50,443 nucleotides of DNA. Origin: UBA1181 sp045600225 (GTDB lineage: Bacteria > Bacteroidota > Bacteroidia > Bacteroidales > Paludibacteraceae). Shown piece by piece: positions 27,863-36,038 of this stretch. Numbering within the stretch: the stretch's first letter is position 1; each line of letters opens with the position of its first letter. The stretch is taken from positions 1 to 50,443 of the forward strand of contig JAZRXL010000046.1 of NCBI GenBank assembly GCA_045600225.1. The letters run 5' to 3'. The position numbers and the translations under genes were made by a program. The notes beneath the pieces were generated by a model. It was not told the origin of the DNA. It ran no database searches and saw nothing but the letters and a program-made list of their open reading frames with translations.

Positions 27863-28836
27863 AAGAAAATTGTGCGAATAAAGGAAAGGATGCGAAGGTA
27901 TGCTTGACAACGGTGGTGACTGGCGCTTTCTATCAAGAATTTATTCCTTTTTTGCTTTACTCCTGCAATTTTTCATATCCTCAATACGACATGGTAATTT
28001 TCGTCTACGGGAAATTATGTGATCGTGTCAGAAATATGGTGGAGATGCTTAATTTAAAGAATGTCTCTATTATAGAATATTCTAATCAAAACATAAAAAG
28101 GAGAAACCGATTTGTCCATAAGTGTTTACGTTGGGTCTTGTGGACAGACAAATTCAATGAATATGATTATTTGTATGTTGTAGATGTGGATATCCTGTAT
28201 GTTAAAGAACCTCTTCCCATACATGTGCAGCATCTCAGACATATGCAAAATACAGACTTGAGCTACGATAATTTAAGAAGGATAACAACCGTAAATCCTA
28301 GTTCTATTGTCCAAGTCGTTTCTAGAATTAGAAGGGCTGGCTTTAGATCTTTAAAATATTTTCTACGAGAACGGAAAGTCGAAAATAGAGTCTCGGGTTT
28401 GCATTTTGTTGATGTGAAAAAGTATTATTCAATTTTATCTCCTGATGCTTTGAAAAAATATGAGAGAATGCTTGAAACGGGGGAGGTCTTTGACCATGTG
28501 ATGTCGTCCAGTGACGAAGCTTTCTTGTATCATATTCTGAAAGAAGAAGGTCTTTCTCCTGACTCTCTTTCTTGTCAAACTGATAGTGTAAGTATGTTGG
28601 ATTTTACGCATTGCGATAGAATGGAATTTAGACCACATCATGGTATTCACTTGGGTATGTTTCGAGGAAATTATTCTCCGTTTTTGCCTATTTTGCAATC
28701 TTCAACTTATTCGTATTATGTTAAATCCTATAAGGAGTTCTATAAGAACGATCCTGTGTATAATATGATTGTCGAAAATGCAGACAAACGGATAAGAAAA
28801 ATGATTCAAGTTATGGAGGATTATTACCATATATGA
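27853..28836 (+). CDS. DxD-containing glycosyltransferase of the glycan operon
   Basis: This 327-residue soluble protein looks like a GT-A-fold nucleotide-sugar transferase. It starts with a beta strand (KVCLTTVVTG, residues 15-24) and carries YLYVVDVDILYV at 107-118, where Asp111 and Asp113 make a DxD metal/nucleotide site. Later it has SGLHFVDVKKYY, SSDEAFLYHIL and HHGIHLGMFRGN, a pattern seen in transferases with GT8-like architecture. No exact CAZy family is assigned with confidence. Its ATG lies inside the end of the flippase gene and the next gene starts after a single base. It probably adds one sugar to the lipid-linked repeat unit on the cytoplasmic side. Confidence 0.75.
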   Translation: MDVKENCANKGKDAKVCLTTVVTGAFYQEFIPFLLYSCNFSYPQYDMVIFVYGKLCDRVRNMVEMLNLKNVSIIEYSNQNIKRRNRFVHKCLRWVLWTDKFNEYDYLYVVDVDILYVKEPLPIHVQHLRHMQNTDLSYDNLRRITTVNPSSIVQVVSRIRRAGFRSLKYFLRERKVENRVSGLHFVDVKKYYSILSPDALKKYERMLETGEVFDHVMSSSDEAFLYHILKEEGLSPDSLSCQTDSVSMLDFTHCDRMEFRPHHGIHLGMFRGNYSPFLPILQSSTYSYYVKSYKEFYKNDPVYNMIVENADKRIRKMIQVMEDYYHI

Positions 28837-28837
28837 C

Positions 28838-30055
28838 ATGAAGGGAATGGATCAGAAGGAAAGAACATCTTATGTTTGGTGGGCATTTGTTTTTTTTGCC
28901 TTTTTCATTTCTATGGAAGTGTTGGGCGGGATTTATTTGTCTGCCTTGAGTTTTCGCCATTTGGCGGTGCTGGGTGCTTTTGCGTATTGCTTACTTCATG
29001 TAAATCAAACTATAAATGTATTGAGAAGGGAACGAGTCCTTTCTTTTTTTATTTTGGTTGTTTATTTTTTGTACGTCTCTTTGTTGGGAGTTTTTAATGG
29101 CTTATACGATGATGATTTTGGAAGTACGTTAGTGCTAGCCAGATTCCTTCCTTTCGTGGTTGGCTTCTTCTTCTATTTGCTTTTTTTTAAGGATGAGGCG
29201 TATGTTCAAATAGGATTGGTTTTGCTATTCCTGTTTTTTGAATTGGATGTCTTTCTTTCCATATTGCAAGGTCTAAATGTTGATTTTGGTTGGACGGTCC
29301 GAGATTTCTTGTTCCCGGAAGACTCGGAGTGGATGGTGATGGAGGATAGGGAAAACTCGATAGGTTATTCGATTGTACCAGGTTTTTTTGTGTCTAGTGT
29401 TGAAAATGGCTATTTTTTAGCGTCTTACGGATGCTTGAATTTCTTGTTTCCTTTGAAAAGAAAATCTAATGTCTTTTTTTGTGTGAATCTATGCTTGACT
29501 CTTTTGGCATTGATTCTTACCCAACAAAGAATGGCTATGTATGTTTTTTTATTTGCATGTTTGGTCTTGTCTTTTTATATGGGTCGCAAAAACCGTGTGC
29601 TTTTCTTCCTTTTTGTTTCGATAATTGTCCTCTTTGTCGTATTCGATTCGAATATGGACTTCGGTAGATTGTCAAAACTTGAAGATCAGAAGAGAGTGTC
29701 TATGATTGAAAATTTCTTCTCGTTTTTCCCAGATAATTTGTTGTTGGGAAATAGAAGTCAGTATGTTGCAATGTATAAGGTGACTCCTCATTCTATTTTT
29801 ATGGAAACCTTCTTGTTTGGCGGCGTTGTAGGTGTACTTCTTATCGCTTTGTTTATTGCATCCTTGCTGTTTCTTTCGGCTTCTATTGCTTTCCGTAAGG
29901 GTAAAGAGCCGGTGGTTTATGTAATCTCGGTTCTTGCTTTCTTGTTGATTAGTTTTACTCATTCGTCAGGTTTCCATACTGGATTTACAATTGTTTTGCC
30001 GTTGTATGTTCTTTTAATAAAAAAAGAGAGTAGAAGTGAATGTAGAGAAGCGTAA
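28838..30055 (+). CDS. wzy: Wzy-like O-antigen/exopolysaccharide polymerase
   Basis: This 405-residue, strongly hydrophobic protein has about ten membrane segments and a larger polar loop near residues 150-195 (DFGWTVRDFLFPEDSEW onward). A second periplasmic-type region around 295-320 includes LLGNRSQYVAMYKVTPHSIFMET; the NR...PHS...E pattern is typical of the O-antigen ligase/polymerase superfamily. Sequence similarity among Wzy proteins is low, so the call rests on topology, this motif and its place between a flippase and glycosyltransferases. It would polymerise flipped repeat units on the periplasmic side. A ligase (WaaL) is the alternative, but no other polymerase candidate is present. 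It overlaps the next gene by 20 bp. Confidence 0.78.
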   Translation: MKGMDQKERTSYVWWAFVFFAFFISMEVLGGIYLSALSFRHLAVLGAFAYCLLHVNQTINVLRRERVLSFFILVVYFLYVSLLGVFNGLYDDDFGSTLVLARFLPFVVGFFFYLLFFKDEAYVQIGLVLLFLFFELDVFLSILQGLNVDFGWTVRDFLFPEDSEWMVMEDRENSIGYSIVPGFFVSSVENGYFLASYGCLNFLFPLKRKSNVFFCVNLCLTLLALILTQQRMAMYVFLFACLVLSFYMGRKNRVLFFLFVSIIVLFVVFDSNMDFGRLSKLEDQKRVSMIENFFSFFPDNLLLGNRSQYVAMYKVTPHSIFMETFLFGGVVGVLLIALFIASLLFLSASIAFRKGKEPVVYVISVLAFLLISFTHSSGFHTGFTIVLPLYVLLIKKESRSECREA

Positions 30056-31142
30056 ATGCAAAGTGGTCTGTTTGGTGGAAAGCTTGGCTCCTGGAGGGGC
30101 GGAACGTCAAATGGTGAATCTGGCTATCCTTTTGAAAAATAGTGGGTATGATTTGTCTTTGGTATATTATTATGACAACAACTTCTATTCTCCTTTGTTA
30201 AATGATGCAGGAGTGCGTCATTATTGTATAGGGAAAGATGTTTGTAGGATTAAGAGGATCTTTGAAATAAGGCGTTTTGTTAAAGCTGCAAGTCCGGATG
30301 TAATCATATCGTATATGAATACGCCTTCTATGATTTCGTGTTTGCTTAGATTGTTTGATGGTGGTTTTAAGTTGATTGTGTCGGAAAGAAATACAGTAGT
30401 AAAGAATGATATACGACAGAGAGTGAAGTTCTTATTGTATGCTTTTGCAGACACAATTGTGGCAAATTCTTATTCTCAAAGCTCTTTTATATCTAAAAGA
30501 TACAGACGCTTGGAACACAAACTTTGTGTCATTACAAATTGTGTTAGTAAAGTTTTTTCCCAGAACCGTGTTAAACGATTGTACGCAGATGAGTTGACAA
30601 AGATTATAGTTGTTGGGCGTGTGGTTCCACAAAAAAATGTCTTGCTCTTTTTAAAGGCTATTGCTTTGTTGAACGAAGAGGGGCGGCTCATGAAGGTTAG
30701 GTGGATTGGACCAACACCAGATAAAACTTATTATGAAAAAGTGATGACGGCAAGATGTGAATTACATCTTCAAAATGTTGTTAGTTTTGATTCTGTTGAA
30801 GAAAACGTGGTTAAATGTTACAATGAGGCGGATGTGTTGTGCTTACCTTCGTTATTCGAGGGAACACCAAATGTCGTTTGTGAGGCTATGAGTTGTGGTG
30901 TGCCTATTGTATGTGGTGATGTGTGTGATAATTCATTGCTTGTAAAAGATGGGGGCAATGGCTTTTTATTTGATCCTACTGATGTGGAATCTATTGCATG
31001 TGCAATTAGGAAATTTATGAATTTGTCTGCAGAGGAGAAAATATCAATGTCAAATAGGAGTGCAGAATTGTCTGAGGACTTGTTCTCGGAAGAACGAATG
31101 AAAGAATCCTATGAAAATCTGATAAACAAGGTGCTGTCATGA
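30036..31142 (+). CDS. GT4 family glycosyltransferase
   Basis: This 368-residue GT-B-fold retaining glycosyltransferase has its N-terminal domain start at KVVCLVESLAPGGAERQMVN (the GGAE acceptor-side loop). The C-terminal donor domain starts near IIVVGRVVPQKN and carries LPSLFEGTPNVVCEAMSCG, with the two glutamates of the EX7E motif, and ends in GGNGFLFDPTD. The start is GTG at 30036. No ATG lies before the first beta strand, and starting at the next ATG would delete the GGAE loop. The gene begins within the last 20 bases of the polymerase gene and ends in an ATGA overlap with the next GT4, indicating translational coupling. It adds a sugar to the repeat unit; the donor is unknown. Confidence 0.9.
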   Translation: MNVEKRKCKVVCLVESLAPGGAERQMVNLAILLKNSGYDLSLVYYYDNNFYSPLLNDAGVRHYCIGKDVCRIKRIFEIRRFVKAASPDVIISYMNTPSMISCLLRLFDGGFKLIVSERNTVVKNDIRQRVKFLLYAFADTIVANSYSQSSFISKRYRRLEHKLCVITNCVSKVFSQNRVKRLYADELTKIIVVGRVVPQKNVLLFLKAIALLNEEGRLMKVRWIGPTPDKTYYEKVMTARCELHLQNVVSFDSVEENVVKCYNEADVLCLPSLFEGTPNVVCEAMSCGVPIVCGDVCDNSLLVKDGGNGFLFDPTDVESIACAIRKFMNLSAEEKISMSNRSAELSEDLFSEERMKESYENLINKVLS

Positions 31143-32179
31143 AAAAGATAATGGTAATTTGTAATGCAGGAAGTCCTAAAAAGAAAGCTTCGGATGGACA
31201 GACTGTAAAAAGTATTGAGATATTGAATCAATTAAGAGAAAGGTATGGTTTTGAAAATGTTGATTTATTTAATACTTCAAAAGGTTTACTCTCTTTCTTT
31301 TGCCTGCTCCCTTATGTGTTCAGGTATATGAAAAAATCGGATTCTATTGTTCTAATTCCAGGGCCTCGTGCTTTGTGGTCTATCGTACCCTTGATTGTGA
31401 TATTAAACTTGTTCTACGGAAAGAAGTTGTTCCATGTTGCGGTTGGGGGCTGGTTGCCAAAATATGTGAAGAGACATTGCTTCATAAATTATATAGAGAG
31501 AAGAATGACAAAAATTTATGTCCAAACTAAGGGAATGAAAGATGGGCTGGAACAACTCGCTTTTTGTAATGTTGAAATATTGCGAAATTTTAAAAGTCTT
31601 CGAATGTTTTCGGGTGATACCGAATATAAAGATGGTTCTTTTAGATTCGTCTTTTTTTCTCGAATAATAAAAGCAAAAGGTTTGAAGCTGGCTGTCGAGG
31701 CTCTTAAAAAAGTGCGGGATTTGTATGGGGTTGAAAATTGTTCTTTGGACATATATGGAGAAATGCCAGAAGCGGATAGAATGTGTTGGATGCAATATTT
31801 TTCAACTCTTCCCGATTATATTTGTTATAAAGGTGTTGTTGAATTTGATAGGAGTGTTGATTGCTTGAATAAGTATTACGCACTTTTGTTCCCTTCTTAT
31901 TATGAGGGGGAGGGGTTCCCTGGTGTTTTTATAGACTCTTTGTATTCTGGAGTGCCAATTATCGCAAGCGATTGGTTGTATAACGCGGAATTCATAGATG
32001 TTGGTGTTAATGGACTGCTTTTTGAATCAAAGAATAAAGAGGATTTGATCCAAAAAATCCTGTGGTCCTTATCTCATAAGGAAGAGTGGAATGTTATGAG
32101 ACGGAAGTGCCTGAATTATGCGTTAAAATATCAACCTCAAGTGGCAATAGAGCCATTGTTAAAGGGGATAGAGTCATAA
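31139..32179 (+). CDS. GT4 family glycosyltransferase with an EX7D donor-site variant
   Basis: This 346-residue GT-B-fold protein has N-terminal MKKIMVICNAGSPKKKASDG (first Rossmann strand and loop) and a hydrophobic segment around residues 45-95 that may dock on the membrane. The donor domain begins at FRFVFFSRIIKAKG. The donor-site helix reads FPSYYEGEGFPGVFIDSLYSG: the second glutamate of the usual EX7E is replaced by aspartate. The fold is otherwise intact, with GVNGLLFES near the end. It shares ATGA with the preceding gene and lies 24 bp before the GT2 gene. Function is probably the addition of another residue to the same glycan unit. Confidence 0.88.
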   Translation: MKKIMVICNAGSPKKKASDGQTVKSIEILNQLRERYGFENVDLFNTSKGLLSFFCLLPYVFRYMKKSDSIVLIPGPRALWSIVPLIVILNLFYGKKLFHVAVGGWLPKYVKRHCFINYIERRMTKIYVQTKGMKDGLEQLAFCNVEILRNFKSLRMFSGDTEYKDGSFRFVFFSRIIKAKGLKLAVEALKKVRDLYGVENCSLDIYGEMPEADRMCWMQYFSTLPDYICYKGVVEFDRSVDCLNKYYALLFPSYYEGEGFPGVFIDSLYSGVPIIASDWLYNAEFIDVGVNGLLFESKNKEDLIQKILWSLSHKEEWNVMRRKCLNYALKYQPQVAIEPLLKGIES

Positions 32180-32203
32180 AACTATTTTAAGAATCACTTT
32201 TCA

Positions 32204-33205
32204 ATGGGTATGGTTTCTGTTGTTGTCCCCATTCGTAACGAAGCATCATATTTACAGTTGTTCCTGGATTCTCTTTGTGCTCAGGATCTTCTATGTTGTG
32301 ATTGTGAAATTCTTTTGATTGATGGACAAAGTACAGACCAAACTCGAGAAATCATCAAAGAATACCAAGCTTTGCATTCCAACATCAGGTTGTTGGATAA
32401 TCCACACAAAACAGTTCCATATGCGATGAATATAGGAATTAGGGAGTCTAAAGGGGATGTAATAATTAGATTGGATGCGCATTCGACTTTCCCTTCGGAT
32501 TATATTTCTGTTCTTGTAAAAAAGCAAAAGGAGTTGACTGCGGATAATATTGGGTGTGCTTGTGTGGCAGATGTGTTGACCAAAACCCCAAAGACTTTGG
32601 CAATCCGCGAGGTGTTGCAGCATCCTTTTGGCGTGGGAAATTCCTCTTTTAGAACGGGAGTGAAGGAAACAAGATTGGTGGATACCGTTCCGTTTGGTTG
32701 TTTCCCGAAAGAAACATTTGTCAAATATGGTATGTATGATACTCGACTTACTAGGAACCAAGACATTGAATTAAATAAAAGAATAATTGATGGGGGTGGA
32801 AAGGTGTATATCATACCTGATGTTCAGTGTACATATTACTGTAGAGAAACATATGGTGCGTTGGCTCAGAATAATTTTATGAATGGAAAGTGGAATATCC
32901 TTACGGTCTACTTTACTAAGCAGATGAGGTCGTTGTCGCTACGCCATTTTGTTCCTCTCCTGTTCCTTCTGTCTTTTGTGATAGGTTGTGCCCTATCTGT
33001 CGCAGAGGTACTATCTCCTTGGCTAGCATTGTTCCCTGTAATGCTGTATCTGATGATTTTGTTGTCTGTGTCAGTTCAATTGGCAGTCTCAAGGGACTTG
33101 AATGTCATTAGGCTTTTCATTACATTCCCAATCTTACATCTTAGTTATGGCTTGGGGTCTTTGTGTGGTTTACTTTCTTTACCATTCCAAAAGCGACCAT
33201 TATGA
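32204..33205 (+). CDS. GT2 family glycosyltransferase with C-terminal membrane segments
   Basis: The 333-residue protein opens with a GT2 GT-A domain: VSVVVPIRNEASYLQLFLDS, then ILLIDGQSTDQT (the first nucleotide-binding Asp) and IIRLDAHSTFP (the DxD-equivalent, here DAH). TRNQDIELNKRI near residue 185 is the acceptor-side ED-like motif, here QD. From about residue 245 there are three hydrophobic segments, so the enzyme is membrane-anchored, as in succinoglycan ExoA-like transferases. The ATG at 32204 precedes the first strand by three residues. The stop overlaps the next start (ATGA at 33202-33205). Confidence 0.9.
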   Translation: MGMVSVVVPIRNEASYLQLFLDSLCAQDLLCCDCEILLIDGQSTDQTREIIKEYQALHSNIRLLDNPHKTVPYAMNIGIRESKGDVIIRLDAHSTFPSDYISVLVKKQKELTADNIGCACVADVLTKTPKTLAIREVLQHPFGVGNSSFRTGVKETRLVDTVPFGCFPKETFVKYGMYDTRLTRNQDIELNKRIIDGGGKVYIIPDVQCTYYCRETYGALAQNNFMNGKWNILTVYFTKQMRSLSLRHFVPLLFLLSFVIGCALSVAEVLSPWLALFPVMLYLMILLSVSVQLAVSRDLNVIRLFITFPILHLSYGLGSLCGLLSLPFQKRPL

Positions 33206-33807
33206 TTTTGAAATGTATATTTGATCGTTCGACTGCTTTTGTCGGTTTGCTTTTGAGCTTCTGCCTGATTGCTTTGATCACTATCCTTATAATAATGATT
33301 GATGGATTTCCTGCCTTTTTTGTGCAAGAACGAGTTGGAAAAAATGGAAAATTGTTCCGTATCCATAAGTTCAGAACTATGAGACAAAATACAGGTTCCT
33401 CTGTGTCGGTTGCAGGAGAAAAAAGAATAACCGCATTGGGTTCAATCCTAAGAAAGTATAAATTGGACGAGTTGCCAGAACTTTGGGATGTGCTGATTGG
33501 AAATATGAGTCTTGTCGGTCCCCGTCCCGACGTGCCTGGATACGCTGATCGATTGACAGGAGAGGATAGGGAAATCTTGTCTCTCCTTCCTGGTGTGACG
33601 GGACCTGCAACATTGAAGTATAGGAATGAAGAAGAGTTGTTGGCGTCGGTGGGAAATCCACAACAATATAATGATAACGTTATTTTCCCTGATAAGGTGA
33701 GATTGAATAGATATTACCTCCATCATTACTCTTTCGTGATGGACCTTAAAATATTGTTAGCCACATTGTTCCGCTTACGAATCAAATATGCTGGTGAAAT
33801 AATTTAA
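33202..33807 (+). CDS. initiating undecaprenyl-phosphate sugar phosphotransferase (PglC/WcaJ-type bacterial sugar transferase)
   Basis: The 201-residue protein is a small monotopic phosphoglycosyl transferase. It transfers a sugar-1-phosphate to undecaprenyl phosphate, the first membrane step of glycan assembly. A hydrophobic re-entrant segment at residues 8-35 is followed by QERVGKNGKLFRIHKFRTMR, the LDELPELWDVL region with the catalytic Asp-Glu pair, NMSLVGPRPDVPG and LPGVTGPATLKYR, all hallmarks of the family. I chose ATG 33202 because it forms an ATGA overlap with the GT2 stop and places the membrane segment at the N-terminus; an upstream in-frame ATG at 33163 would add 13 residues inside the GT2 gene. 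It is the last gene of the glycan operon. Confidence 0.93.
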   Translation: MILKCIFDRSTAFVGLLLSFCLIALITILIIMIDGFPAFFVQERVGKNGKLFRIHKFRTMRQNTGSSVSVAGEKRITALGSILRKYKLDELPELWDVLIGNMSLVGPRPDVPGYADRLTGEDREILSLLPGVTGPATLKYRNEEELLASVGNPQQYNDNVIFPDKVRLNRYYLHHYSFVMDLKILLATLFRLRIKYAGEII

Positions 33808-33824
33808 GAAATATCTTATGCGCT

Positions 33825-33846
33825 TTTCGGATAAGTCTTTCCGAAA
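33825..33846 (+). other. hairpin after the glycan operon
   Basis: TTTCGGA pairs with TCCGAAA (7 bp, 8-base loop) 17 bp past the sugar-transferase stop and just before the rsmG -7 box. There is no T-tract, so this is not a canonical terminator; it could attenuate read-through or overlap the -33 region of the next promoter. Confidence 0.35.
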
Positions 33847-33849
33847 GAG

Positions 33850-33857
33850 TAAATTTG
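33850..33857 (+). promoter_or_regulatory. -7 box upstream of rsmG
   Basis: TAAATTTG matches TAnnTTTG exactly, 22 bp before the rsmG ATG, giving a very short leader. The expected -33 position holds TTTC inside the preceding hairpin, so the promoter is plausible but incomplete. Confidence 0.55.
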
Positions 33858-33879
33858 CAGAACAGAAAAATATAGTGAT

Positions 33880-34506
33880 ATGGATTTAATATTAAAATAC
33901 TTCCCTAATCTTACAGAGAAACAAAAGCAACAGTTTGCGGCTCTTTATGATCTCTATTTGGATTGGAACAGTAAAATAAATGTGATCTCTCGTAAAGATA
34001 TTGAGAATCTTTATGAGCATCATGTCTTACACTCTTTGGCTATTGCTAAAATCATAGAATTTAAGGCGGGTTCTTCTATCATGGATGTGGGAACAGGAGG
34101 AGGTTTCCCAGCCATCCCGTTAGCTATTTATTTCCCGGATTGCACATTCCATTTGGTTGATTCCATTGGTAAAAAGATTCGTGTTGCTACTGAGGTGTCT
34201 AATGCGATTGGCCTTACGAATACTACATTCAAACATGAAAGAGTGGAGGAGGAAAAGCAGAAGTTTGATTTCGTCGTTAGTAGGGCTGTGATGCCACTCT
34301 CTGATTTGGTTCGTTTGTCGCAGAAGAATGTTTCTTTGAAGAACCAGAAAAATGCTCTTCCAAATGGAATAATATGCTTGAAGGGTGGAGAATTGCAACA
34401 TGAAATTATGCCATTTAGAAACAGGGCTTCTTTATATGATATCAAGGATATTTTTGATGAAGAGTTCTTCGAAACCAAAAAGGCAGTCTATGTGCCAGTG
34501 TGCTGA
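33880..34506 (+). CDS. rsmG: 16S rRNA (guanine527-N7)-methyltransferase RsmG
   Basis: RsmG (GidB) methylates N7 of G527 in 16S rRNA using S-adenosylmethionine. The 208-residue length is normal. The N-terminal helical part contains WNSKINVISRKD and LYEHHVLHSL. The Rossmann motif is IMDVGTGGGFPAIPLAIYFP (residues 67-86), followed by the acidic HLVDSIGKKI and the family-specific VVSRAVMPL (132-140). It heads a three-gene run with pcm and an ABC ATPase, with its stop 5 bp before the pcm ATG. The protein lacks the long C-terminal extension of some homologues but has all core motifs. Confidence 0.95.
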   Translation: MDLILKYFPNLTEKQKQQFAALYDLYLDWNSKINVISRKDIENLYEHHVLHSLAIAKIIEFKAGSSIMDVGTGGGFPAIPLAIYFPDCTFHLVDSIGKKIRVATEVSNAIGLTNTTFKHERVEEEKQKFDFVVSRAVMPLSDLVRLSQKNVSLKNQKNALPNGIICLKGGELQHEIMPFRNRASLYDIKDIFDEEFFETKKAVYVPVC

Positions 34507-34511
34507 TTGAT

Positions 34512-35156
34512 ATGGTTGATGGGTTGAAATTTGTTGCTCGTAGAAAGAAATTGGTTGCTTTGTTGTCCGACAAGGGGATTCGCTCTGCTCATGTGTTAAA
34601 GGCAATAGGGGATGTCCCTCGCGAGAAGTTTATGAATCCTACGTTGATCGAGTTGTCGTATGATGATAAGGCTTATCCGATAGATGCAGGTCAAACCATT
34701 TCTCAACCGTTCACAGTCGCCAAGCAAACAGAGTTGCTTGATTTGAAAGGGGCAGAAAAGGTTTTGGAAATCGGTACTGGCTCTGGCTATCAATCTGCAG
34801 TTTTGTGTCAATGCAGATGTTCCGTTTATAGTATAGAACGCCAGAAAAAATTGTATGACAGGACAAGTGCGTTGCTGAAATCTTTAGATTATAAAGTGAA
34901 TTGTAAGTTCGGCGATGGCTTCGCTGGGTGGCAGGAAGAAGCTCCTTTTGATCGAATCTTGATAACTGCAGGTAGCCCGGAAATCCCTCAGCGTCTTTTG
35001 AACCAATTGGCTGTTGGTGGTGTGATGGTAATACCTTTTGGAGAAGGCACACAATTGAGAATGCTTCGAATTAGACGCTTGTCTGATTCTGATTTTTCTA
35101 AAGAAGAGTTTGGTGATTGCTCTTTTGTTCCCATGCTAAAGGGGGTTGTCGGATAA
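34512..35156 (+). CDS. pcm: protein-L-isoaspartate O-methyltransferase
   Basis: This enzyme repairs isomerised aspartate/asparagine in aged proteins by methylating L-isoaspartyl residues with S-adenosylmethionine. Family hallmarks in the 214-residue product are the AIGDVPREKF helix (31-40), GQTISQPFTVA (60-70), VLEIGTGSGYQSAVL (84-98), GDGFAGW and ILITAG. ATG 34512 is preferred over a GTG at 34500 that overlaps the rsmG stop: the extra four residues of the longer form are not part of the family core. It is followed 10 bp later by the ABC ATPase, so the three genes are likely one transcript. Confidence 0.94.
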   Translation: MVDGLKFVARRKKLVALLSDKGIRSAHVLKAIGDVPREKFMNPTLIELSYDDKAYPIDAGQTISQPFTVAKQTELLDLKGAEKVLEIGTGSGYQSAVLCQCRCSVYSIERQKKLYDRTSALLKSLDYKVNCKFGDGFAGWQEEAPFDRILITAGSPEIPQRLLNQLAVGGVMVIPFGEGTQLRMLRIRRLSDSDFSKEEFGDCSFVPMLKGVVG

Positions 35157-35166
35157 TTTTTACGAT

Positions 35167-35895
35167 ATGATATTTTCTCTTTCCGATTTGGAGATCGGAT
35201 ACGAATCCTCATCTCAAAGAAGGTCTCTCGTATCTCCTTTCTCTTGTTCTGTAGAACCTGGAACGTTGATATCTCTATTAGGTTTGAATGGAGTGGGTAA
35301 ATCCACCTTGCTAAAGACATTAGCTGGATTGCAAAAACCTTTGTCTGGCTCGGTTCTGGTGAACGACAAATCATTACATCAAATGTCTGTTAAGGAGAGA
35401 TCTGAAATTGTAAGTGTAATACTACCATTTGAGGGTGTAAAACCTAATTTGACTGTTAGGGAGTATGTGAGGATGGGGCTTAACCGTTTTTCAAATTGGT
35501 TTGGAGGCATAACAGGGGATTCGGAAAATCTCATGAATAATGTGATAGAGTTGTTTGCTCTTTGTGATTTGTCGTCTCGAAAGGTTTTTGAATTGTCTGA
35601 TGGAGAGTTCCAAAGAGTTGAGTTGGCAAGGTGTGTGGTTCAGCAAACTCCTATTATATTGTTAGATGAACCGATATCTCATTTAGATTTCCCATCAAGG
35701 GAGTTGATGATGCAGTTGTTGCGTAATTTGACAAGAGAAATGAATCTGTCGTTTGTTGTTAGTACCCACGAGGTCCCTTTGGCTGAGAAGTATAGTGATA
35801 AGTCTTGGTTGATGAATAAAAATGGCAAGGTGGATGTCGTTGATGTTTTGAAGAAAGAAAAATTGACGGAGTTGTTCGGAATAGCTTCGCTGTAG
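35167..35895 (+). CDS. FecE/BtuD-like ABC transporter ATPase without an adjacent permease
   Basis: The 242-residue ATPase has Walker A GLNGVGKST (39-47), an LSDGE signature (143-147), Walker B IILLDEP (163-169) with the D-loop SHLD, and the switch His203 in STHE. Overall it resembles the cytoplasmic ATPases of siderophore, haem or cobalamin importers (FecE/FhuC/BtuD). Two oddities stand out: the Q-loop position reads ILPFEG with no Gln, and no FecCD-type permease or binding protein is nearby. ATG 35167 is used rather than a TTG at 35146 that overlaps pcm. It could serve the TonB-dependent receptor encoded 6 kb downstream, but that is inference. Confidence 0.85.
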   Translation: MIFSLSDLEIGYESSSQRRSLVSPFSCSVEPGTLISLLGLNGVGKSTLLKTLAGLQKPLSGSVLVNDKSLHQMSVKERSEIVSVILPFEGVKPNLTVREYVRMGLNRFSNWFGGITGDSENLMNNVIELFALCDLSSRKVFELSDGEFQRVELARCVVQQTPIILLDEPISHLDFPSRELMMQLLRNLTREMNLSFVVSTHEVPLAEKYSDKSWLMNKNGKVDVVDVLKKEKLTELFGIASL

Positions 35896-35987
35896 TGTTT
35901 AAATAGTGTAAGTTCGACTATATTTACATTCGCAATTAACAAATTAGATTATAGAAAAACAACATTTGTAAATTAATTAATAGATGA

Positions 35988-36025
35988 AAAAATGGAGGGC
36001 GCATGAATATGCGCCCTCCATTTTT
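35988..36025. terminator. bidirectional terminator between the ATPase gene and asnS
   Basis: A perfect 17-bp inverted repeat (35988-36004 with 36009-36025, loop GAAT) has a G/C-rich core GGAGGGCGC. It is flanked by A5-6 on the left and T5 on the right, so it can stop both the rightward rsmG-pcm-ATPase transcript and the leftward asnS transcript. Confidence 0.95.
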
Positions 36026-36038
36026 GTATGTTTGAATT

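Noticed and set aside
33163..33201. Longer N-terminus for the initiating sugar transferase
   Set aside because: The extra 13 residues lie inside the GT2 gene, whereas the ATG at 33202 gives an ATGA overlap and the usual family N-terminus.
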